From Bacillota bacterium (GTDB lineage: Bacteria > Bacillota > Sulfobacillia > JAJYWN01), in contig JAJYWN010000060.1 in the NCBI GenBank assembly GCA_021791495.1, forward strand, positions 62,001 to 126,000: a stretch of 64,000 nt of DNA. The letters are read 5' to 3'. Both the position numbers and the translations under genes were made by a program. The notes under the pieces were generated by a model that saw only the letters and a program-made list of their open reading frames with translations, was not told the origin of the DNA and ran no database searches. Below are positions 18,167-26,292 of the stretch, in pieces (the stretch's first letter is position 1; the number at the start of each line of letters is the position of its first letter).

Positions 18167-18336
18167 ATCATCGCCTCCTCCAGACATCCCCAACAGCTAT
18201 CGGATATTACCTTTGCACCCCCCACACCCCTCCCGACTAGTATGAAACGCCTGGGTTTCTTGCCCTATTGCCCCGCCCTCCCGGGCAGGTCAAGCGGAGC
18301 ATGACCCACCGAGCGACTCTTGGGGAGGGAAATCTC

Positions 18337-19416
18337 TTGTCACACACCATAAGAAACCGCCGCGTCAGGCTGCTTCTGGCCTTGGCGCTCATCATCGTCC
18401 TCGGCGCCGGCGGTGCGCTGACGTCATCCTGCACCCGCCGGCCCACCGCCACCGGCGCGACCACCACCGGGCCGGACCCGGCCAAAGGCCCGGTGAAAGT
18501 GCGCCTATCCGAGACCGTCCATTCCGTCTTTTACGCGCCGCAGTACGTCGCGGCTACGAAAGGCTTCTTCAAAGAGTTCGGCCTCGAAGTCGAGATCAAC
18601 ACCGCCTGGGGCTCCGACAAGGGCGCCGCCGCCGTGCTCTCCGGCAACGCCGACATCGCCCTGGCCGGCCCCGAACCAAGCCTTTACGTTTTCAACCAGA
18701 AGGGCCAGACCCGGCTGAAGATTTTCGCCCAGCTCACGGCGAAAGACGGTTCCTTCCTCCTGGCAAAGAAGAAGGTCGACAAGTTTGACTGGAGCCAGGT
18801 GAAGGGCAAGACCATCATCGGCAACCGGCCCGGCAGCATGCCGGAGATGGTCATCGAGGACACCTTGAAGCGGGTCGGCCTGACCCCGCAGAAGGACGTC
18901 ACCGTCATTACCAACCTGGCCTTTACCGCCATCCCCGGCGCCTTCGCCAGTGGCCAGGCCGAATACGCCGGCCTCTTCGAACCCACCGCCAGCCAGTTCG
19001 AGGCTCAGGGCGTGGGCTTTGTCGTCGCCTCCATGGGCATCGAGGGCGGCCCGCTACCCTACACCGTCTACATGGCCACCGAGAAGTACATCGCTGAGAA
19101 CCCGAAGGTGGTCCAGGCCTTCACCAACGCCATGTACAAGGCCATGCTCTGGGTGGAGTCGCACTCGAACGAGGAAGTGGCCGACGCGGTCCTCCCCTTC
19201 TACGCCGACACCGCCCGGGACCTGATGGTCAAGGTCATCAAACGCTACAAGGAGCAGGGCACCTGGGCTCCCGACCCTGTCCTGAACCCCACCCACTTTG
19301 ATAACCTGCAGAAGATCATGATCGGCGGCGGCGCCCTGAAACCAGAGGAGAAGGTCAAGTACGAGGATGTGGTCATCACCACCTTCGCGGAGCAGGCGAA
19401 GAAGAAGATCAAGTAA
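18337..19416 (+). CDS. NitT/TauT-type ABC substrate-binding protein
   Basis: The 359-residue protein has an N-terminal hydrophobic export signal with an SSC lipobox-like end and the NMT1/SsuA-like fold: ETVHSVFYAPQYVAATKGFF, GNADIALAGPEPSLYVF and NRPGSMPEMVIEDTLKRVG. Proteins of this class bind sulfonates, nitrate, thiamine precursors or other small planar compounds, so the ligand cannot be named. TTG 18337 is chosen because GGGAGG is spaced 7 bases before it; ATG 18301 lacks a spaced ribosome site and would place extra residues before the signal. It is first of a three-gene operon with ATPase and permease. Confidence 0.9.
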   Translation: MSHTIRNRRVRLLLALALIIVLGAGGALTSSCTRRPTATGATTTGPDPAKGPVKVRLSETVHSVFYAPQYVAATKGFFKEFGLEVEINTAWGSDKGAAAVLSGNADIALAGPEPSLYVFNQKGQTRLKIFAQLTAKDGSFLLAKKKVDKFDWSQVKGKTIIGNRPGSMPEMVIEDTLKRVGLTPQKDVTVITNLAFTAIPGAFASGQAEYAGLFEPTASQFEAQGVGFVVASMGIEGGPLPYTVYMATEKYIAENPKVVQAFTNAMYKAMLWVESHSNEEVADAVLPFYADTARDLMVKVIKRYKEQGTWAPDPVLNPTHFDNLQKIMIGGGALKPEEKVKYEDVVITTFAEQAKKKIK

Positions 19417-19472
19417 CTCAAAGAAGCACCGGCGCCGGCCGCCGGCTGGAAATGGGAGTCTGGGGTACCACC

Positions 19473-20267
19473 ATGAATGATACGAAACTGGAGCTCCGCG
19501 ATGTCGGGGTGAAGTACGTCACCCTCCAGGGAGAGACCGATGCTCTGAGCGACCTCTCCCTGGCCGTCCGCGACGGTGAGTTCGTGGCCGTCGTCGGCCC
19601 CAGCGGGTGCGGCAAGAGCACTCTCCTCTCCCTGGTCGCGGGCCTGGTCCGGCCCACCTCCGGGACGGTCCTGGTCGCCGGGCAACCGGTGACCGGACCG
19701 TCCCGCCGCGTCGGCTACATGCTGCAGGAGGATTACCTCTTCAAGTGGCGGGATGTGGCCGCCAACGTGGTGTTGGGGTTGGAGGTGCAGGGGCGCCTTT
19801 CCGCTGCCAGCCGCGCCCGGGCCCTGGGTCTTCTCGATAAGTACGGCCTGAGCGACTTCAAGCACCACCTGCCGCGCCAGCTATCGGGGGGCATGCGCCA
19901 GCGCGTGGCCCTCATCCGGACGCTGGCCGTGGACCCTGAGGTCCTGCTCCTGGACGAACCCTTCTCCGCCCTGGACTACCAAACGCGCCTGACGCTGCAG
20001 GATGAGATCTGGGGCATCCTGCGCCGCGAGAGCAAGACGACTATCCTGGTAACGCACGACATTTCCGAGGCCATCGCCATGGCCGACCGGGTTATCGTCC
20101 TGACGAAACGGCCGGGCCGGGTGAAGACCGAGTATGCCATCGAAACCGGGAATGGGGCGGCCGCCGCCCCCCTGCGACGCCGGCGTGAAAGTGCGCAGTT
20201 CGCCAGGTACTTTGACCTGATCTGGAAGGAGCTCGAGGCCCATGTCGGAGAGTCCGGCCGCGGCTAG
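19473..20267 (+). CDS. NitT/TauT-type ABC transporter ATPase
   Basis: The 264-residue cytoplasmic ATPase energises the importer formed with its two neighbours. It has Walker A GPSGCGKST, Q-loop YMLQEDYLFKWRD, signature LSGGMRQRVAL, Walker B VLLLDEPFSALD and switch THD, with the VTHDISEAIAMADRV ending typical of SsuB/TauB. Start ATG 19473 matches family N-termini; ATG 19452 is possible. Its 3' end overlaps the permease start by 26 bp, implying translational coupling. Confidence 0.92.
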   Translation: MNDTKLELRDVGVKYVTLQGETDALSDLSLAVRDGEFVAVVGPSGCGKSTLLSLVAGLVRPTSGTVLVAGQPVTGPSRRVGYMLQEDYLFKWRDVAANVVLGLEVQGRLSAASRARALGLLDKYGLSDFKHHLPRQLSGGMRQRVALIRTLAVDPEVLLLDEPFSALDYQTRLTLQDEIWGILRRESKTTILVTHDISEAIAMADRVIVLTKRPGRVKTEYAIETGNGAAAAPLRRRRESAQFARYFDLIWKELEAHVGESGRG

Positions 20268-21054
20268 GAGCCCGGAGCACGCCGCCTTCATCCGCCGCGT
20301 GCGCCGGGGCAAGCTGGCGGTGCTGGCGGCACAGGCCGCCATCCTCGTGGCAGCCCTCGCCCTCTGGGAACTGGCGGCCGACCGCCACTGGATCGACCCC
20401 TTCCTTACCAGCCAGCCCTCGCGCATATGGGAAACCCTGGTCCGGATGGCTTCCCAAGGCAACCTCTGGCTCCACACCACTGTCACGCTGCGCGAGACCC
20501 TCATCGGGTTCGCGGCCGGCCTCGTGGTGGGGTTCGGTGCGGCGGTCGCCTTGTGGTGGTCGGACTTCCTTTCCAGGGTCGCCGACCCCTACCTCGTCAT
20601 CCTTAACAGCATGCCGAAGATTGCCCTGGGGCCCATCTTCTACATCTGGCTGGGCGACCGTCTGTCCGTCTACGGGATGGCCGTGGCCATCTCGGTCATC
20701 GTCACCATCACCATGCTTTACACGGGCTTCCGCGAGGTGGACCCGAACCTCATCAAACTCCTCCGGACCTTCGGCGCCACCCGCGCCCAGGTGCTGCGCA
20801 AGGCCGTCATCCCGGCCAGTCTTCCGACGCTCATATCGTCACTGAAGGTCAACATCGGCCTCACCCTAGTCGGGGTGATCGTCGGCGAGTTCATCTCCTC
20901 CAAGGCCGGCCTGGGCTACCTCATCATCTACGGCGGCCAGGTCTTCCGGCTGGACATGGTGATGACGGCCGTGTTCATCCTGATCCTGATCTCCGCCGCG
21001 CTATACCTCCTGGTCAGCGCGCTCGAGTCCTCCGTACTGCGGTGGCGCGGGTAG
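20242..21054 (+). CDS. NitT/TauT-type ABC transporter permease
   Basis: The 270-residue inner-membrane permease of the SsuC/TauC class has about six hydrophobic segments, and the EAA cytoplasmic loop is at FGATRAQVLRKAVIPASLP, where the ATPase docks. The segment VVGFGAAVALWW and the ending VVGEFISSKAGLGYLI are characteristic. It overlaps the ATPase gene and ends the operon; a perfect 7-bp stem follows immediately. Confidence 0.92.
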   Translation: MSESPAAARSPEHAAFIRRVRRGKLAVLAAQAAILVAALALWELAADRHWIDPFLTSQPSRIWETLVRMASQGNLWLHTTVTLRETLIGFAAGLVVGFGAAVALWWSDFLSRVADPYLVILNSMPKIALGPIFYIWLGDRLSVYGMAVAISVIVTITMLYTGFREVDPNLIKLLRTFGATRAQVLRKAVIPASLPTLISSLKVNIGLTLVGVIVGEFISSKAGLGYLIIYGGQVFRLDMVMTAVFILILISAALYLLVSALESSVLRWRG

Positions 21055-21076
21055 GCGGCGGGTCAGTATCCGCCGC
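21055..21076. terminator. Bidirectional hairpin between convergent genes
   Basis: GCGGCGG (21055-21061) pairs with CCGCCGC (21070-21076) around an 8-base loop, exactly between the permease stop and the NYN gene stop. There is no T-run, so termination is likely but unproven. Confidence 0.45.
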
Positions 21077-21077
21077 A

Positions 21078-21674
21078 TCAGCGCACCCCGCGTACCGCGT
21101 CGAAGATCGCGCTCATCTCGAAGACCCGGCGCGCGTACGGTCGCAGTTCTTCTGAGATGGTCTCCATCGAACCGATCAGGTAGAGGTCCACATTCTTCGT
21201 TTCCACAAGGTACTGGGCCACTTCATGGAAGTCACCGTCACCCGCGCAGAGGACCAGCTTGCTCCACCCGCGGTTGGCGTGAGAGCGCACCAGGTGGAAG
21301 GCCAGGCCCACGTCGACCGCCTTCTGCTGAGTCTGTTCGTACTGGACCCCCGTCTGGGGGTGAACGACTGGCCCTCCCCCCAGGTGGGAGGGCCAGTGAA
21401 GCTGCCGCTTCTGCAGCCAATACAGCTTCACCCGGAGGCCGGGACCAGACGGAGGCGGAAAGGCCAAAGCATTGTAGAAGGCGCTCGCTTTATCCGCACC
21501 CAGATCCGTTTCGGCGTTGAAGTAATAGGCTTCGTCTATCAGGTCCTTCAGTTCCCGCTCGAGCAAAGTCCGCATCTTTGTGAAGTTCAACCGGTCCATG
21601 ACATTGACCATCCGACCATAGTCGTTCCAGACCTTCATCATATAACTGCCATCCACAAACCAACCGATTGACAC
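21078..21674 (-). CDS. NYN-domain (LabA/DUF88-like) putative ribonuclease
   Basis: The 198-residue protein has the PIN-like NYN fold. Conserved acidic residues occur at WFVDGSYMM (strand 1), in QKAVDVGLAFHLV, and in LCAGDGDFHEVAQYL, which together form the metal-binding nuclease site. NYN proteins act on RNA or serve regulatory roles; the target is unknown. The start GTG 21672-21674 is placed 7 bases behind GGAGGG; the longer open frame has a low-complexity Gly/Pro/Ser leader and no ribosome site. It stands alone, convergent with the ABC importer operon. Confidence 0.85.
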   Translation of the reverse strand: MSIGWFVDGSYMMKVWNDYGRMVNVMDRLNFTKMRTLLERELKDLIDEAYYFNAETDLGADKASAFYNALAFPPPSGPGLRVKLYWLQKRQLHWPSHLGGGPVVHPQTGVQYEQTQQKAVDVGLAFHLVRSHANRGWSKLVLCAGDGDFHEVAQYLVETKNVDLYLIGSMETISEELRPYARRVFEMSAIFDAVRGVR

Positions 21675-21930
21675 CGCTATCCCTCCGTGACTAGGGCTCC
21701 GACTTGGGGCCGACGGGCCACCACCACCTCCTTCGCGGGTATGTCTCTTCGCATGCGTCTCTTCTCGTGCGCCCATCACCATTCATTCTGACGGCTGGCG
21801 CGCAAGTCCTTTTCCACTACCTGGCAAACAGTCGGTACGAGGCGCCTTGGACACCCACGGAGGTGAGCCCCGGCCTCCCGACGAATCCCCTACGCCGGCA
21901 CCATCCGGAAGGTCGGGAGGATGAGCGGCA

Positions 21931-22842
21931 TTGGCGGTACTCGAAGTGGCAGGCCTGCGCAAGGCCTACGGCCCGGTGGTGGCCGTGGACGGCGTGTCAT
22001 TCGCCGTGGAAGCTGGAGAGATTTTCGGCATAGTGGGTCCCAACGGCGCCGGCAAGACCACCGCCCTTGAGTGTGTGGAGGGGCTGCGCCGGCCCGACGC
22101 TGGACAGATCCGCGTGCTCGGGCTGGACCCCCAGGCCGACGGCCCCGCCCTTCGTGAGCGCATCGGCGTGCAGTTGCAGCAGGCCGCGCTGCCCGACCGT
22201 CTGAAGGTGTGGGAGGCGCTGGACCTCTTCTCCTCCTTCTACCTCCGGCCGGCCGACCCGAAGGCGCTGCTGGACCGCCTAGGCCTCACCGCCAGCGCCA
22301 AGACCCCTGTCAGCAAGCTCTCCGGCGGCCAGCGGCAGCGGGCGCATATCGCCATGGCCCTGATAAACCAGCCGGAACTGGTCTTTTTCGACGAGCTGAC
22401 CACCGGCCTCGACCCCCAGGCGCGCCGGGTCACGTGGGACCTGGTGCGGGACGTCCGGAGCGAAGGGAAAACCGTCGTCCTGACCACGCATCTCATGGAG
22501 GAGGCCGAGCGGCTGTGTGACCGGGTCGCCATCCTTGACCACGGCCAGATCGTCGCCTTGGACACTCCGGCCGGCCTCGTGCGCCGGTACGCTCCGGAGG
22601 AGCGCCTATCCTTCACCGCCACGCCCCCCTGCCCCCTCCAGGTGCTGAAGGCGCTCGACGGCGTGACCAAGGTCGAGAGTGAAGGCGACCGGATCACGGT
22701 CTTGGGGACTCACCCGCAGTTGGTCGGCCAGGTGGTGACGGCGCTCACCGCAAGCGGCGTGGCCTTCCAAGACCTCCATACGGCGCAGGCCACCCTTGAT
22801 GACGTGTTCCTGACGCTCACCGGCAGGCAGATAAGAGACTAG
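21931..22842 (+). CDS. ABC-2 type exporter ATPase (CcmA family)
   Basis: The 303-residue ATPase has Walker A GPNGAGKTT, signature LSGGQRQRAHI, Walker B LVFFDELTTGLDPQARR, switch TTHLMEEAERLCDRV, and a C-terminal regulatory extension of about 90 residues as in drug, lantibiotic and antibiotic exporters. The start is TTG 21931 behind GGGAGG, with loose spacing. It forms a pair with the membrane protein 12 bp downstream; together they would export a hydrophobic compound. The substrate cannot be deduced. Confidence 0.92.
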   Translation: MAVLEVAGLRKAYGPVVAVDGVSFAVEAGEIFGIVGPNGAGKTTALECVEGLRRPDAGQIRVLGLDPQADGPALRERIGVQLQQAALPDRLKVWEALDLFSSFYLRPADPKALLDRLGLTASAKTPVSKLSGGQRQRAHIAMALINQPELVFFDELTTGLDPQARRVTWDLVRDVRSEGKTVVLTTHLMEEAERLCDRVAILDHGQIVALDTPAGLVRRYAPEERLSFTATPPCPLQVLKALDGVTKVESEGDRITVLGTHPQLVGQVVTALTASGVAFQDLHTAQATLDDVFLTLTGRQIRD

Positions 22843-22854
22843 GGAGGCGTCTGT

Positions 22855-23598
22855 ATGCGAGGCCTTGGCAAGCTCACGCTCTATAATCTCAAGCTCTACC
22901 TCCGCGAGCCCATGGCGTCCTTCTTCACCCTGCTGTATGCTCCCATGATGCTCGTGCTCTTCGGGTCCATTTACGGGAACGAACCGAGCCCTATGTTCGG
23001 GGGGCGGGGCACCGTCGACGTGTCGGTGCCGGCCTACATCGCCTTGGTCATCGTTACCGTGGGGCTCATAAGCATCCCCATCGGCACCGCAAGCCGGCGG
23101 GAGACGGGCGTGCTGCGGCGTTTCCGCGCGACGCCACTGCGACCGCTGACGTACCTGGTGGCCGACGTGGCGGTGTACTTCGCCGTCACTGCCCTTGGCG
23201 TGCTCCTTCTGGTCGCCACGGGGAAGATCGGCTTCCACCTGAAGTTCCAGGGGAACGTTCTCAGTGTGGCGTTGGGGTTCATCCTGGGGATGAGCGCCTT
23301 CACCGCGCTGGGATACGTGGTGGCTGGGCTGTCTCCTTCGGGGCGCGCGGCCCAGGCCATCGGCATGTTCGTGGCCTTCCCTTTCATGTTTCTGTCGGGG
23401 GCCACTGTACCACTGGAGGCCCTGCCGGCGGGGGTCCGCTCGGTGGCCCAGTTCATACCCCTCACGCACGTGGTGACTCTGCTGCGTGGGCTGTGGACCG
23501 GCGGCAGTTGGGGCAGCTTCGGCAAGGAGATCGCCGTGCTGGTGGGCGTACTGGTGGTGGGTGTGGCGGTCTCGGCCCAGACGTTCCGGTGGGAGTGA
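22855..23598 (+). CDS. ABC-2 type exporter permease
   Basis: The 247-residue membrane protein has six predicted segments, begins with a cytoplasmic amphipathic stretch (TLYNLKLYLREP), and contains the ABC-2 signature near the last loop (FLSGATVPLEALP followed by PLTHVVTLLRGLWTG). It is the membrane partner of the preceding ATPase. The start ATG 22855 follows GGGAGGCG. The pair resembles daunorubicin- and bacteriocin-type exporters in layout only. Confidence 0.9.
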   Translation: MRGLGKLTLYNLKLYLREPMASFFTLLYAPMMLVLFGSIYGNEPSPMFGGRGTVDVSVPAYIALVIVTVGLISIPIGTASRRETGVLRRFRATPLRPLTYLVADVAVYFAVTALGVLLLVATGKIGFHLKFQGNVLSVALGFILGMSAFTALGYVVAGLSPSGRAAQAIGMFVAFPFMFLSGATVPLEALPAGVRSVAQFIPLTHVVTLLRGLWTGGSWGSFGKEIAVLVGVLVVGVAVSAQTFRWE

Positions 23599-23660
23599 AC
23601 GGCTACCCATGCGGGCGTCTGGGCGGCTGCCCTAGCGGCCGATCGCGGCTGCCCCACTCT

Positions 23661-25964
23661 CTACCTCGAATCTCGTAGTCCCAGCAAGAACCCCTCTTCG
23701 CGCCTCGGCATCGGCCCCCGCTGGATATACTCCAGCGCCGCCGCCGTGAACTCCGTCGGGTAGCGGCCCGTCTGGTACTCGATCTTCAGCTTGGCCCGGT
23801 CGCCGCTCTCGTCGATGGTGAAGATACCGTAATAGGTCTGGAAGTCGGCCAGCATATCGACCATTTTCACGCGTCCCAGGACATAGTCCACCTCGAAGGT
23901 ACCGTGGATGCTCCAGGGGTCGGCCTGACCCTCACTGATCTCGTCCATGGCGAGGACCACGTTGTCCTGGTAATAGGGGTTATTGGGGTCGGCCTCGATG
24001 AAAGTGAGGAGTTCATTGGGGTAGCCGGCGGCCCATTTCTGGTTCAGCAGCCATTCGCCCGTCAGCTTGCCTGGGTGACCGGCGTGTAGGAGCAGCTCGT
24101 TTGTGAGGAACGGCTGGTAGGGCTCCAGCAGGTGATCATCGATGTCGAACAGGTTGACCGGCCCGGCCGCCTTCTTAGCCAAGTAGGGGTCGAGCACGTA
24201 ACGCTTGTAGGCGTCGATGAGCTTGGCCTTGTCCGCGGCCTCCAGGTAGTCGTAGGGGGAAACGTAAACGCCGCGGTCGGCCTTGACACCGTCCCTCCGC
24301 CCCTGGTCTTCTAACTGAAACTCAGCACTGGAGCCGTCGGGGCCGTAGCTCATCCCAAGGCCGATGAGCTGCCCCCTAGTCACCGTGTCGCCCTTTTTCA
24401 CATAGGGGGTCCTGATTTCCATGTGCCGGCCGACCAGGTTCTGGCCGTAATCGATGACGATCTGGTACTCACCGTTCACAAGGTCGCCGGAGAGTCGCAC
24501 GTCCCGGACCACGCCGCCGGCCCAGCTCTTCACGGGTGTGCCGGGTTTCAGCTCGATCCAGACGTGGTCCAGTCCTTCCACGTGCCCGCCGGCGTGGAGG
24601 CCGAAGCCGGCCACCCCGGTGTGGGGGCTGTAGAAGATGTCCTCGATGCTGGCCGGGAGGCTTAGCCGCAGGGGGGAGGCGTTCGGCGGGAGGGTGTAGG
24701 TGAGGCCGTCGGTTGCCGGGTCGGGCCGGCCGGCGTATTGGGCCTGCCAGGGGAGGTCGGGAGCGGTAGAGGCGCCCGGAACTGAGCTGTCAGGGTTAGG
24801 GCCGCTGACGCCAGGCCCGGGGCCGCCAGCTATCGGGCCGCTGCTGCTACCGCCGCTTGGTGTTCCTTCCACGTACCTAACGACGTTGGTCGCGTGGTCC
24901 CACTCCGACCGCGCGATCCGGAGCGCCACTCCCAGATCGTCTCTCTCCAGATAGCTCCAAGGGGCATAGAGCGTCCCCGCCTCACTGCGGAAGGCCACAT
25001 CCGTCGGCACCGCTTTGCCGTTTACCAAGGCGGCTTGGGCGCCGGTGGTCATGACGATGGTGTTACTCTCGACCGTGGCGGTGAGCCGGCCGGCGGCGGC
25101 ATCCCATTGGACGTCGCAGCCCGCGGCGCGCAGGATACTGCCCATCGGGAGTAGGGTTGGGGCGTCGGCCGCGCTGATGGGCGGCGCCTCAAGGGTGGCC
25201 GGCCGCCCCTTGACGATGACCGTAGGGCCACCTGGCGCTCCCAGACCGCCAGTTGTTGGCGGCTGCGCTCCGATTCCGCCGGCCTGGCCGCCCTTGGCCG
25301 CGATGCAGTCCAAGACGCGCAGGGCGATGACCACAGCCTGCGCCCGGGTGGCGTTGTCCTTCGGCTTGAAGGTCCTATCTTCGAAACCGGTGATAATCCC
25401 CAGCCCGGCCGCGAAATCCACGTCCCGCCAGTAATCCCCTCTGATCTCGGCGGCATCGGCGAAGGGGCTGACCTCGGGCCCCGGCAGCACGCCCGAGCGC
25501 CGGAGGACGCGGGCCGCCATAACGGCCATCTCCTCCCGTGTGATCGGACGGTCGGGATAGAAAGACCCTTGGAATTCGGAAGGTACCACTGTGCCCTCGA
25601 AGACCGCGGTCCCGATGTACCCTTGGGTGAAGACCCAGTGAGACGCGGTATCAAGGAAGGGCGAGGTGCCGCCGCTCCTCAATGGGAACTGTCCGGCCTG
25701 CACCATCAGCTTCACGAACGCTGCCCGGGTGGTGGTCCCCTGCGGCGCGAAGGTGCCGTCGGGGTTGCCGCCCACCAAGCCGCGCTCGGCGGCCCTGACG
25801 ATGAAGGCCTCCGCCCAGTGGCCGCCCGTATCCTTGAAACGCCCTCCGGTGGCCTCGATCGGTGATGGTGAGACGACCGTTGCCACGATTACGACCACTG
25901 CCATTACAAGCGCCGTCCTGATGGCGGCCAACGTCGGAAGTGAATGATGGAGCTTGCGGCCCAC
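23661..25964 (-). CDS. SLH surface protein with copper-amine-oxidase-N and M23-like domains
   Basis: The 767-residue exported protein has a signal peptide (hydrophobic core about residues 15-35). Three SLH repeats lie at about 40-225 (FKDTGGHWAEAFI, then the segment with SFYPDRPITREEMAVM, then FADAAEIRGDYWRDV), anchoring it to secondary wall polymers. A copper-amine-oxidase N-terminal-like domain follows at about 250-360, then a Gly/Ser/Pro linker. An M23-like beta domain lies at about 440-560 (GTPVKSWAGGVVRDV and VKKGDTVTRGQLIGLG). The C-terminal HxH of active M23 peptidases is replaced (SSAEFQLED), so it is probably a binding domain. The last 200 residues are unassigned. The start GTG 25962-25964 follows GGGAGGTG. 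Confidence 0.85.
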   Translation of the reverse strand: MGRKLHHSLPTLAAIRTALVMAVVVIVATVVSPSPIEATGGRFKDTGGHWAEAFIVRAAERGLVGGNPDGTFAPQGTTTRAAFVKLMVQAGQFPLRSGGTSPFLDTASHWVFTQGYIGTAVFEGTVVPSEFQGSFYPDRPITREEMAVMAARVLRRSGVLPGPEVSPFADAAEIRGDYWRDVDFAAGLGIITGFEDRTFKPKDNATRAQAVVIALRVLDCIAAKGGQAGGIGAQPPTTGGLGAPGGPTVIVKGRPATLEAPPISAADAPTLLPMGSILRAAGCDVQWDAAAGRLTATVESNTIVMTTGAQAALVNGKAVPTDVAFRSEAGTLYAPWSYLERDDLGVALRIARSEWDHATNVVRYVEGTPSGGSSSGPIAGGPGPGVSGPNPDSSVPGASTAPDLPWQAQYAGRPDPATDGLTYTLPPNASPLRLSLPASIEDIFYSPHTGVAGFGLHAGGHVEGLDHVWIELKPGTPVKSWAGGVVRDVRLSGDLVNGEYQIVIDYGQNLVGRHMEIRTPYVKKGDTVTRGQLIGLGMSYGPDGSSAEFQLEDQGRRDGVKADRGVYVSPYDYLEAADKAKLIDAYKRYVLDPYLAKKAAGPVNLFDIDDHLLEPYQPFLTNELLLHAGHPGKLTGEWLLNQKWAAGYPNELLTFIEADPNNPYYQDNVVLAMDEISEGQADPWSIHGTFEVDYVLGRVKMVDMLADFQTYYGIFTIDESGDRAKLKIEYQTGRYPTEFTAAALEYIQRGPMPRREEGFLLGLRDSR

Positions 25965-26292
25965 TGCCGCACCTCCCTTTCCGACCCGGTCCTACATCTC
26001 TCGACCCACGGGCCATGGTACCTGGAACGAAGCTGGCTCTGAATGGATGTGAAGGATACTTATACCAGGGAGCCAAATCACCTGCTGGAACCTTGGTGTT
26101 CCGCGTGGCCCAGCAAATACAAGAACGCAAAGGCCGGCACAGCAAATGGTTGGAACAGTTGGCGGGATTTGTGACGCGTTGACAAGAAACAGCGGGGCAA
26201 CCTCTGGCCTGCCGGTCGCCCCGCTCAAACTGGAACGTTCGATATGATTGACTGTCCGCCCGCACCAGTAACGGCTGACAGCCAGTGCAGTG
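25965..26292. other. Intergenic region, 328 bp
   Basis: It holds the upstream region of the SLH gene and the 3' flank of the PLP enzyme gene. It contains the hairpin at 26191-26225; I see no gene. Confidence 0.6.
26191..26225 (-). terminator. Probable terminator of the PLP enzyme gene
   Basis: AGCGGGGC (26191-26198) and GCCCCGCT (26218-26225) form a perfect 8-bp stem. On the minus strand it is followed by GTTTCTTGT and lies about 70 bases after the stop of the gene ending at 26293. Confidence 0.5.
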
